From: Amoebophrya sp. A120
Taxonomy: Eukaryota > Sar > Dinophyceae > Syndiniales > Amoebophryaceae
DNA: 64,000 nt
Assembly (NCBI GenBank): GCA_905178155.1
Contig: CAJINV010000004.1
Coordinates: 3,443,320-3,507,319 of the forward strand
Direction: 5' to 3'
Shown here: positions 50,059-59,786 of the stretch, one piece after another
Position numbering within the stretch: position 1 is the stretch's first letter
How the letters are laid out: the number at the start of each line of letters is the position of its first letter
The notes under the pieces: model-generated
Databases searched by the model: none
The model's input: the letters and a program-made list of their open reading frames with translations, nothing else
What the model was told of the DNA's origin: nothing
Program-made: the position numbers and the translations under genes

Positions 50059-53000
50059 TCATAAATGCTTTTCCTCTTGTTCACTTACGTCCATGAAAAA
50101 CTTTTTCTTCTCGTCGTCCTTCTTGATCCACAACCCGGCTACCTTCAGCCCCTTCTCGCGCGTGACGATCGGTCGTGCGTGATCGCACTTGAAGGGGTTT
50201 TTCTTTTCACTGCTGCTCCACGGTTTCAACATACTCCCGCCACTCGACGCGGCGGCCACAACGGCCGGCAGTCGGCAGCCCCGGCAAAAATGCGGCGCCC
50301 TGGGGTGGTCGCGTAGTGAGTGTGGGTTTGGTGTTCCTTCATCCCTGCTTTCCTCCAGATTTTCCGACGCAGTACTATGGTTTTGTTCTCCATATGGATG
50401 ATGTTGAAGAACAGAGGACGCGCCACTCATGACGTGGGGGCTTCTCGTTTCGCCTCGTTCAGCACCCCCGGAGGTCGCGGTGCTTCTACTACTTTCATCC
50501 ATTTCTGCTATTCCCCCCGCTCTTTTTCTAAAACTCTGGTGTGGTGCACCAGCCCCCGTAGAAGAAGTGCCAGAATTTTTGAAGGCGATGAGCCGTAGCT
50601 CCGTGCACTTTTCCGAGGGGCTTTCGCACAGGCAGTGGCAGTCGGACCAGTTGAGACGGCCCCGCAGGAACTTTTTCCCGTCGTAAAAGTTCAACAGCTT
50701 CTCCGCGTCAAACCTCCCGTCGCTATCGGAGAACCCCTTCGAAGATGATGTTCGGTATTCCTCATCCTCTTCTTGGCCCTCCTGTTTCATCTCCGCCTCG
50801 AAAGGCGTGTTGCAGCCTGGGCAATTCAGGCCGTGACAAAACTCGGCGTCCGGGTCTTCGCGCTTGGCCATCCACTGTTTCAGGCAGTTCTCATGGCAGA
50901 GCGTGGCGCAACAGGTTTGCAGTGTGAGCGAATCACCCGTTTCGATGTCGCACTTACAAATCGGGCACTCCTTCAGATCCTGCGTGGCCTGCAGCTGCGG
51001 AGTCGTGGGTTGTCCGTCGTGCCGGTGCTGTTGAGCGGAAGCTGGTGACTGGGCGCGTAGTACTGGCTGCTCGTCATTGCAGCTCCCCCGCTGTGAAAAG
51101 TCTTTACCTGCAGCCCCGGTTTCATTTTCGCACGGTGCGGAGTCGGAGACGGTCAAGTCTACGTCCCGCAAGTCAATCTGTTCCCCGCTAAATAACGCCT
51201 GCAGTGTATCCAATAGAAAAGTTGTGCCTCAACCCCGAAATAGGAAATTGTTTGCAGTGCCAAAGCTCCTCCTGATGGAAGCATTTACCAGCTTGCATCG
51301 AATCAGGATCATCGCAAATTTACAACCCAGAGTAGCGGATGCGGAAGTCTGCGTTGCATAGCACCGTTGTGGAAGCGACACCTGCAACGTCGGCACGACA
51401 TGACTGGCGACTTAGATTCTCAATAACAGAACGCGTCGCATGACTTTTCTCTTCATCATTCATGTAATACGAAAAATAGCAGGCATCCGTGACCGTGTTG
51501 TGAACGTGAAGTATAAGTATGCACTACAGAGTCCTCGGTCTTCTGGGGCGAGAGCAAAATTTTTCATTTTGATAGAGTTGCAGCACGCGCCGGTCCAGCT
51601 CCACGTCTTCGACCAGAAAGTGTTCCGACTTGTTGGGCACGAACGAAGGCGACGTCGTAGTTGCAGTGCGGTCTACGTCCTGCTCTCGCGCCCCCGTATC
51701 CACCTGCACTGGACCGGGCCACAATCCATTTGGATCTCCCCACCTGTGGTCACCGCCTTGCACGTTGGCGCAAAAACTCTGGAAAGCGGCGGCGACGGTT
51801 TGTGCCTTGGTGCGGAAAAAATCACTGGCCGGGGTGGTGAACGTGAAAGGAAGGCAACAGGAGCGGGAAGACAAACTAGATGCGCGGCCCTGCACATCTG
51901 CTGGACGTAGTAACCCTAACCTTTCTCGGGCTAACATCTGCTCGTGTGCTGCTGTGGCGAACCCAAAAGGGCGATCCTGCGCCCATGGACAGCGGCTGCC
52001 AAGGGAGCCGAAGTGCCGCTCCTCCGGACCGCTCCAGGATGCGGGTTGTTCTTCTTGCAGCAGGTGACGACAAGTATTGTCATCTTCCCGTTGATGTAGT
52101 AGTTGCAGGCCTCCTTCTACAACTCTCCCAGGAGTCATACTGTTTTTCCAGTGCATGTGGTTCCCGACGACCAACTGAGAGGGGGTTTTATCCGTCTTCG
52201 CCCATTTCGTGATCACCGGCTGAAAAAACCGCATGTTCGTCCTGTTGTTTCCTGTACTTCTGCTCGAAGATGAAGGCGCCTCCTGTTCAAAAACTTCTCG
52301 CGCAAACAGCAGGTGCCCGCCGGAAACCCACACGTCAAACCGCAAATCCACGGTTTTTTGCAAAGTTGTCATGCGCCTCCGCATTTTTTCAGGCTCTGAC
52401 ACTGAGTCCACCTGCTGCACGTCGTACTGGTCTGATGTGGAATTAAAATCAATATGATTCTCCTTCTCGCTCCGATGCTGTTTCCCGATCCTGGGCGGCC
52501 GGACACCGAGGACGACAGGCAACCTTCTCAGAACGCTATCAACTGCAAAAGTGTCTGGGTCTGGATGTCATGCTGTTTTTGGACTCTAAAAAAATTTGTA
52601 TTGCATGACCAGCACGAGGGGTACAGTTTTTGCTACACGGACAGGACATCTCTCATGCGGAAGGTGCATCAAAGAACCGTCTAAAAGTCTGAGATGCTGG
52701 GTCAAGCATTACAGGCGTCATGGGTCATGAGAAATATGCATGACAAATCTTGCGCTCTCCCAGACCCGGACATTTTTGCATTTGATAAACGCCTTCGCGC
52801 GACGATTTCCACACTGCGCGAGTCCGCGACTTGAGCGCGTCAACGTGAGTGCGGAGTTTTGTTGACGAAAGGAGGGGATGAGTGCTTAACATTTCTGCGG
52901 TTTTTTTCTTGCTTTTCTCGTCCAGGAAATTATGGCGAAATTTCGTCCCGTGTGACAAGAACTGTGAATTTGTTTCTGCTCTTTCACGGTCGTCGTTCTT

Positions 53001-55030
53001 GGATACAACTTCTTCTTTCTCCAGAACTGCTGCCAGGGTTGTCTGCAGTTCCCGGCTAAGCTCTCTCTGGAACATTTTGTCAAACACCAGCGCAGTACTA
53101 GAGCCGGCTCTCGGCTGCGATCCTCGCGGTGGATCTTTTTCGTTTGCACGGGCGACGCCTGCTTCAACATTTCGCCGGTGCCGATTGTCCTCACCGTAGT
53201 TTACCATTTTCCTGCAGCTGTTGCGGCCAGTGACGGGGCAGGACGAGCCGCGCGTCCAATTTTTATTACTCTCCTCCCGAACTTCTTGCCCGTCGAGATG
53301 ATGATGATCTACCTTCGATAGACTACTAGTACTCTCTTTCCGCTTGATCTGCGCCGAGCAAGAGCGGAGAGTTGTAGTGGTTGTGGGACTGCTTACCGTG
53401 CTCGCAATTCTTGTTCCATAGTACCAATCCCCCCATCGCTGCGGCAACGTCGTCGAGACTGCCTTGTCCCACGACCGCTGGACCGAACGGAAGCGAGATG
53501 AAAGCGCGCGCCCAGCGAGAGTCCAGAAAGGATTTTCGTCTGGTTCTTGCCCTCCTGCTGCGGGGAATAAAGCAGGAGAGCCTTTGCCTTTCTGCTTCGC
53601 TTCTCCTTCTGTATCCTTCTTGGGAGCTCCTCGTCCTTTCGATCCATTTTCCTTCCCAAGAACGACGTCCTCGTGGAGGTGTACAAGGACTCATCAACTC
53701 CAAATATGTCTGGGTCTGGAACAATGCAAGTTTGTCATGCTTGTCTGGCATGACTCGAGAATCTGTGTTGCATAGGCACGAAGAGGCACTCTTACCTGTC
53801 ATGCAAAAAACGCACTATGCCCTGCGGAATACGTAGCACATGGCAGCCAAAAAAATTGTCATGCATAGCTGCGTTTTGCAGTGCGTCTATCATTCACTTT
53901 TAGCATTACAAGTTTCCAGACCCAGACTACATATGTGCAATTCATAGGACTTCGCACTCCACAACCAGTTCCAGCTGCGAGAGCCGCAACAGGTTTGCTT
54001 TTCGCCCGCCGAGCTTGTACAACGATTGTCGAGAAGATTTTGCTTCGTGTGTTCTCCCTCGCTGTCGCTCCGTCGTGGAAGTAGTACTAGTAGGAGTGGA
54101 TGCCGATACGTCCTCCTTGCGCTTGAATAAATCATCGTCCTCGACGTTCTTGCCAGGAGGGACTGCTCGTCGTGAAGATGATTGGACCAATTTTTCCGAA
54201 GACAGCGCGTCACGGTCCACTGCAGTCGTCGTAGTAGTAGTAGTAGTATTACCCAACAAAACGGGGTAAAACGATACGACTTGACTCCTCGTCCCAGATC
54301 TTCCTGCTTCTGCGTTCCCTGTTGCGGGGTTCTGCTGCTTCTCCTGGTGAAGATGACCATGTAAAAGAAGTTTATTCCCACCTACAACAACTTTCTCCGC
54401 TGCAAGCTGACGCTGAACGTTGTATTTTCCCCACTTTTCCGCGGCAAACTTCGCCGCATTCGTGTTGGAATTCAGTGTGACCCCCTCCACCTGGTAGTTC
54501 CATCGAAGCTGCAGCTTTTCCTCGATATCACGTGACAAAAAGCTGGACGACGTTACTGTCGTTCGTTCCAACATCTTCATCCGAGTTGCTACTTCACTTT
54601 CAGCAGTAGTTCCTGGAACATCAGCTGCACATCGATCACTCCTCTTGCCTGGTCCACCTCTCCCTCTAATCATTGCTCTAGTCAGCTGCTCCAGAACCGA
54701 CGCGTCCGTTACGTCGGGAAAAAGGAGCGGGACCACTTGTTCCTGTTCCTTTCTTGATCCACCTTTAAAAATAGTTTCATCCCGCCCACGAGGAAGATCT
54801 AGATCATCCGGTGCTGACGCGACAGGAATTCTCGCAGCGTAATTCTCGTCCTCAGCTTTCTTCGGGGCCAAAGGTTCTACTTGCACTGGCCCCCGAGCTC
54901 CGGGCAGCTTCACGTCGCCGCGACCGGCATCAAACCTCACGGCTCGCACCGCGGCTAAGCCGCTTGTTCTTCTTGCCGCGGCGAGCGAGAAAGTGGCGCA
55001 GAGAATTTTCAACATTTTTTTTGGCACCAT
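50059..55030 (-). CDS. RING-finger protein, 1360 residues, 4 exons
   Basis: ATG at 55030; exons 53947-55030, 52788-53686, 51575-52531 and 50059-51201 sum to 4083 nt. All three introns are introners. N-terminus: basic then hydrophobic (KKMLKILCATFSLAAA), possibly a signal or transit peptide. Long Ser/Thr/Arg-rich regions follow, with patches such as LQLRWNYQVEGVTL and WDKAVSTTLPQRWGDWYYG. Near residues 1060-1115: CPICKCDIETGD, then CCATLCHENCLKQWM and LNCPGCNTPF, the cysteine/histidine spacing of a RING domain, which in this family binds two zinc ions and recruits ubiquitin-conjugating enzymes. The C-terminus (KCDHARPIVTREKGLKVAGL) is basic with a further Cys/His cluster (HFCRGCRLP). An E3 ubiquitin ligase role is inference; substrate unknown. 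Confidence 0.85.
51207..51574. mobile_element. Introner, family III-like, 368 bp
   Basis: Ends TATCCAATAGAAAAGTTG and, inverted, TATCAAAATGAAAAATTTTG. Flanks CAGTG/GAGTT, 3 of 5; frame closes (VLQL/QALFSG). Confidence 0.8.
52537..52787. mobile_element. Introner, family I, 251 bp
   Basis: Starts TATCAACTGCAAAAGTGTCT, ends ATTTTTGCATTTGATA; exact TSD AACGC (52532-52536, 52788-52792). Joins SREGV to LRRLPV in frame. Confidence 0.95.
53692..53946. mobile_element. Introner, family I, 255 bp, inverted interior
   Basis: Starts CATCAACTCCAAATATGTCT, ends ATATGTGCAATTCATA; exact TSD GGACT. The interior is the reverse complement of the 45083-45329 lineage. Confidence 0.93.
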
Positions 55031-56433
55031 GTAGTCTTGCTGTTCGGCCGAAATAAAAGAACGATCGTGAAAAATAAATTACAGTATCCCGGCTATAAAA
55101 AACTAAAAGTAATTAAAATTTATACACATGGCATTTCATCTTTATCTACTCCTCGGTCAACAAAATGAAGGAGATGATGCACATGATGATCCTACAAGAA
55201 AAGACATTTTTCTTTTTGCTTGACAAAAACGGTGTTCTTGGGAAGGGCTTTTTTCTAGAAACGTCAGAGGTGTGCGCGTGTCGTGTAGCGTGTGTCTACT
55301 ATGGCTGGCACACAGTGTGATTGTGTGCAGCAGAAGCTTTTCCACACACTGATCCGTCGATTCACAGAAATCGCTGGAGGAATCGCTGTATTGAAGCAAA
55401 CGCACGACAAAAATAAAATTGTACTTGATAGATGCTCTTGCTTTTCCAATGGCGCTCCGACTAAACTAACTTGTTGATCGCACAGGAAGGAGCCAGATGA
55501 GCGAGTTCGTTGCAGTATGTCGAATAGGAGAGAACTACAAATGCGCACAATAAATAAGTACCTTCTTACCAGGATCTCTTCCCTTTTAGGCGTTGCTTTT
55601 ACAGATAGATCTTCTACTTCTGGATACCAGAACTTCAACTTGGACCTTGGCGAGATATATTACGATAGAGGACCGCTCCAGCCTAACCTTTGAACTGTTT
55701 TGTTGCTTCGACTACTTAGCCCTGCTACAGCAGATCCTTTCAATCATCCAGATCAGAGCGAGCACGAACTAAGGGCACCTGCAAACAAGAAACAGCAACA
55801 AACGTCGTATATGGTGCGTCAAGGTGGAGGCAGCAACACCGACTTCGAAACGTTTCATCGTCGTGGTCCACCTTCATGTGTAATACCACCTGCCGACACG
55901 AGGCAAGACGTGCAACAGTTTCGTTTCAAAAAAATTGTTGTTTCAAAAAAAAGTTCGTATGGTTGACTTTCGCAACTGGAAATATTTGTGTAGGGTCCGG
56001 CGCTTCCACTAGTTGTAGTTGTGCGAAGCATCATTTTCAATAGTAGCTATTGTCATGCTTCTGCTGTAGTAGTTCGTTATCGTTTGTCACATGTTTTTTT
56101 GAAACTGACGTAATTGTGGCACCATTTTTTTTTTTTTTCTAATACCAATCGGCGACGCCGATGATAAGTTTGGTCCTCGTCGCTTCGCGAACAAGAGGAT
56201 TTATCTCGGATCATGGGAGTTTCAGTATATTTAAAAACCGCCGGCGATGAATAAGCTCAAGTAAATGAAAAATATCGTATAAACTGAAGTCTGAGTCAGT
56301 AGATCACTGCAGCCGGTCTGAGTGTGAACAGTATATTAAAAAAAATGAGAAAGACCAACCAGACCCTCGCAACTTATGGTGGTGAAGTCGCAGCTGTAGG
56401 TGTCGATTTTCCCGAGCGTCGCGGATGTACTTC
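55031..56433. other. Intergenic region without recognisable gene
   Basis: Between two minus-strand genes. AT-rich with short open frames on both strands; no repeat or element termini seen. Confidence 0.4.
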
Positions 56434-58682
56434 TTACGATGAGCGGAACCACCTCCTCCTGCTCTCGCTGGACGACGACGACAGCGACGAGGATGGCGCC
56501 TCCGACGACGACGACGACGTGGATGATACGTCACTCGGTTGGTGCCCGACGGCGGAGTTCTGGCAGAAGCAGGTTGTAGGCAAGATACGTGAAAACAACT
56601 GTGGCTGCGACTGTGGCTGCGATTTGTCATTCTCGGGCTGATCCTGCTGCGACAGTGGGCGACTGAGTCTGCGGATCCTGTTGCGATACTCCAGCCACTC
56701 CACCCAGCCCATCCGGTTTATCTCCTTCTGTTCCCACGTTTCGGCGTCATCGATGTGATGGTCGTCGTCGAGGAGGGGTGCGTTCTCCATCATCTCGTGG
56801 GACCACCCGCCAGTGTATCCCGGGAAGAAATAAGCTAGCTGCATGGCATATAATTTCTAATGAAAAAACAAATACCTAAGTACTAAATTTATCATGAGCA
56901 GGCCCGAGGCATGAAGTGGAGTGAGGTCACTATTTAAGTATCTATTTTTGCATTACATAAAATACCAAATATAGCCGCCGGGGCGGAGGTAGTGAGGTCG
57001 TGGGCGTTTTTTTGCCGGCCGCAGCCTTGGCCGCGGCTTTGCTTTTTATGGGCTCGCCATACCGCCGTGCGTAACGTTATGCCGCACGGTATGGCGGCCA
57101 CTTGGGAAACGTCGCAAATTTTGGCGAATTCCCGAAATTCCTCTCCGAAAGCCAGCCCCCATGCTATGGGGCCGATCCGGGTGCCACGGGGGGCGCCCAA
57201 AAAGCGAAGCAAAATCGGGCCCATAGCATGCGGATTGGCTTTGCGCGTCTGGCGCGCTTTTTCTTTTTCGCGTTTTTATTTTTCACGCCGGCGCTTTTTG
57301 CAAAGCTTCCCAGGCTCTGAAACCGGCGAAAAGGCGGCCGCTTTCGCGGCCGCCGAAAATGCTCCGAAATCGCGGCCGTGCCATGCTGTTTCGCTGTTCT
57401 GATTTTGGACGCGTTTTTTGCGCGCCCCTTTTTGGGCGCCCCAAATCGCCAGAAACTAAGGCGGTGGCCGCCTCGGAAGGGCGCCCCTTTTGCCGGCTCC
57501 CCTGCGTCGTTTTATCCAGTGCGAATCGATAGTTTTCGACCGGGCTTGTTTGATGGCAAAGCCCCGACCGCTTGATAAATAAAAAATTTTTATGAAAAAA
57601 AACGCCTCCGGCCGCTTGAAAACTGCCGGTCGTTTTTCAGGGTAGGTGTCAAAAAAACTCCCTGGTTAGAACCGTTCGGTGACCTCACTACATATAAAAA
57701 TGCTGTGATATGCTAGCTTCTTTCTCTGGCATACAGTAACTGTGACGCCCACTTCGAGAAACGTGTTCACCGAACTATCCCCGCCGGGGCCGGGCCGGGT
57801 ACCGTCCAGCTTTCCGGGCACCAACGCAAACAAAACGTCGCCTAGGGCCATGGAGGCATCCTACAGAAAAGCGCACCAGTACCATAATATTGGAAAATAT
57901 TTCTGATGCATGAGCATGTTTTTGCCGGACATAAAAGCGTCAAACATCTTTTCGATTTCGGTCTGACTCTGACACCTTTTCCGGATTACAATCTCCATTT
58001 TTCATTACAGGCGTTCGCCCCTCTTCTAAATTGTCTTGTGCCACAAAAACAGCAACACAAATATTATTCTTCTGCTAGGGCTGTGCTTTTCTTCAGCATA
58101 GGAGTCGCGAGCACCCGCAAAATCCTTCAGACAGGGACACTCGCGTGTATCCAGTGCGTCGTCCTTGTTCAAGTCCAGGCGGATGACGGCGTGGACGTGT
58201 CCCCCTTTGTACAGCTGCTTCACGTACGCGACATCTCCGCCGGTCAGCTCCATGATCTTCCCCATCACATGCAATTCGGTACTGTTGAACCCGCGACGAT
58301 ACAAACCTGCGCACGATTTGTAGTTGTGAAAATATCTCAAACAGTATAGCGCACAGCGACGACAAAAATGCACAAAGATTCTCGGAAAACAAACAATAAC
58401 AACTTCAGAAGTAAAGTACTCATTCTCCGTTCATAAATTTCCCCCAATGCAGCCGCCTCCTCGTCCGTCATCAAAAATTCCTTCACCGGGCGAGTGGGCG
58501 GGGGCGCAGCTGCACCCCCCCCCCCACGCACGCAGATTCTGTTCTTGGGCAACTGGGTCGCTCGTGCCACGCAGGTTATTCTCCTGGACCAAGGCGTTGA
58601 CCAGGTAAGGGATTGCAAGCCACGCGGCCACGACGACGAGGCCCTTCAAGAGCATTACGGCGGCTTTAACGTTGGGCTTCAT
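56434..58682 (-). CDS. Signal-anchored EF-hand-like protein, about 320 residues, frameshift at a G run
   Basis: ATG at 58682; exons 58420-58682, 58101-58306, 57734-57851 and 56434-56810. Residues 1-30 form a signal anchor (AAVMLLKGLVVVAAWLAIPY). About residue 145 an EF-hand loop DLNKDDALDTRE with Asp/Asn/Asp and Glu12 in the calcium-ligand positions; the usual Gly at position 6 is Asp. Then GDVLFALVPGKLDG, an acidic segment and WEQKEINRMGWVEWLEYRN, ending in a Ser-rich tail. Intron 1 (58307-58419) is canonical GT-AG; the other two are introners. Summed exons give 964 nt, one too many: a run of 11 G on the transcript strand (58515-58525) needs to be 10 to link the anchor to KEFLMTDEEAAALGEIYERR. 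Sequencing error or real frameshift. The ATG lies 6 nt after the stop of the upstream gene. Confidence 0.7.
56816..57733. mobile_element. Introner, family V-like, 918 bp, with GC-rich cargo
   Basis: Ends TATCCCGGGAAGAAATAAGC and, inverted, TATGCCAGAGAAAGAAGC, both leading into GCTAGC. TSD CAGTG/CAGTA, 4 of 5. Contains a GC-rich segment bounded by AGTGAGGTCAC and GTGACCTCACT (about 56924-57694). Removal joins VTVT to GGWSHEMM in frame. Confidence 0.83.
56924..57694. mobile_element. GC-rich insertion nested inside an introner
   Basis: Bounded by an 11-bp perfect inverted repeat (AGTGAGGTCAC / GTGACCTCACT). The inside is far more GC-rich than the carrier and full of short palindromes such as CGGCCGC and GCGGCCGC, plus paired GCCGCACGGTATGGCGGC-like blocks near 57052-57090. 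No credible gene. Confidence 0.5.
57857..58100. mobile_element. Introner, family V-like, 244 bp
   Basis: Ends CATCCTACAGAAAAGCGC and, inverted, TATGCTGAAGAAAAGCAC. TSD GGAGG/GGAGT, 4 of 5. Joins GARDS to MALGDV in frame. Confidence 0.83.
58307..58419 (-). other. Canonical GT-AG intron, 113 nt
   Basis: Donor GTACTTTAC, acceptor GTGCGCAG; joins ERRM to SLYRRGFNSTE in frame. No TIR or TSD. Confidence 0.65.
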
Positions 58683-58688
58683 GCTGCC

Positions 58689-59166
58689 TTATGTGACAAG
58701 TGTAGAAGAAGTCTTCTTGTTGGGGGCTGCGGTCTGCTGCTGGCACTCGGCCTTTCGCACCACAATGGTGCACCAGACGAGACTGGGAGTGGGACCCGCG
58801 GGGGAGTATCAAATGTAAAAATGTCTGGGTCTGGAAGAAGGCAACTTGTGATGCTGAACTTGGATTCTAAAAAAATCTGTATTGCATGAGCAGCAAAGGG
58901 AACGCAATTTTTGCTACGCGGAGAGGGCATTTGTCATGCGGAATAGGCATCGCGAAGCCCTCAAAAAATCTGTGATGCTAGGGCATGCATCGCAGACATC
59001 ATGGCCAATGCAAAACATGCATGACAAGTCTCAGAATCTTCCAGACCCAGACATTTTTACATTTGATAGGGACGAGGACGATACAATCTTTATTACAGCT
59101 GCGGGATTACGTCGCGTTATTCTTGTGAAGTGGTGTAAAACCTTCGGGAACGCCTACACTTGCATC
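58689..59166 (-). CDS. Hypothetical protein, 3' part
   Basis: Unrecognised. Exons about 59069-59166 (starting after a GTGTAG acceptor; FPKVLHHFTRITRRNPAAVI) and 58689-58801 (SLVWCTIVVRKAECQQQ), joined in frame across a family I introner and ending in TAA at 58689. Basic and moderately hydrophobic, resembling a small ribosomal or organellar protein, but no family motif is certain. 5' exons are not found in 59167-59786. The stop is only 6 nt before the next gene's ATG. Confidence 0.5.
58807..59068. mobile_element. Introner, family I, 262 bp
   Basis: Starts TATCAAATGTAAAAATGTCT, ends TTTTTACATTTGATA. TSD GGGAG/GGGAC, 4 of 5. Nearly identical to 39333-39594. Confidence 0.93.
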
Positions 59167-59786
59167 ACGATCATCAAAGTCGACAAGTATAGCGTACAGG
59201 AAAGAACTTAAGTAAAAATATCTCCCTCTGATCCACTACCTCTCTCATCACGAACTCCTTTTACAACAACGACTCACACGGGCCAAGACGCGTTACGCTC
59301 ACTCTGCTCTCCTCCCAACGTGCGTCGTGTTTCTTCACGCACAGTCGCGAAACATCAAACTACAGGCTATTCCCAAGTAGAAAAGCTGCATTTACGCAGC
59401 ACCAAACGGTGGCTGCTGGCAGTCCACTCGATCTTCGATTTTTTAGCGGTTCTTATGATATAAAAACTATGTACTTTCGAAGTAAGTTCGACGCGTCTTC
59501 GTGCGGCCAGCAACTGCGCCTTCTACAGGGTGCATTGAGCCGGATCTTTTTGACATCATCTCAACCGGGGTTTTTGTTCTTAAATAGGGCTGAAATCTGA
59601 AAAGCCTCTCTACGTGTTGAGCCGTGAATACTATACTGATCAGGCTTCTGACGAGGACCATCGATTATACCGCACATAGTGATTCTGCAGCCGCACGACG
59701 AGAATCTTCCTCACATCATGACCTTTTCCCGCAATCAAAGTGATCATCCAGCTCTGCATGTGGACCTAAGTGCGCAGCCGTCTGTC
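59167..59786. other. Region without recognisable gene
   Basis: Downstream of the histone-fold gene; should hold 5' exons of the 58689-59166 gene, but I could not identify them. Confidence 0.35.

Noticed and set aside
56324-56641. 105-residue plus-strand frame with Asp-rich runs
   Set aside because: Antisense shadow of the Ser-rich tail of the minus-strand EF-hand gene.
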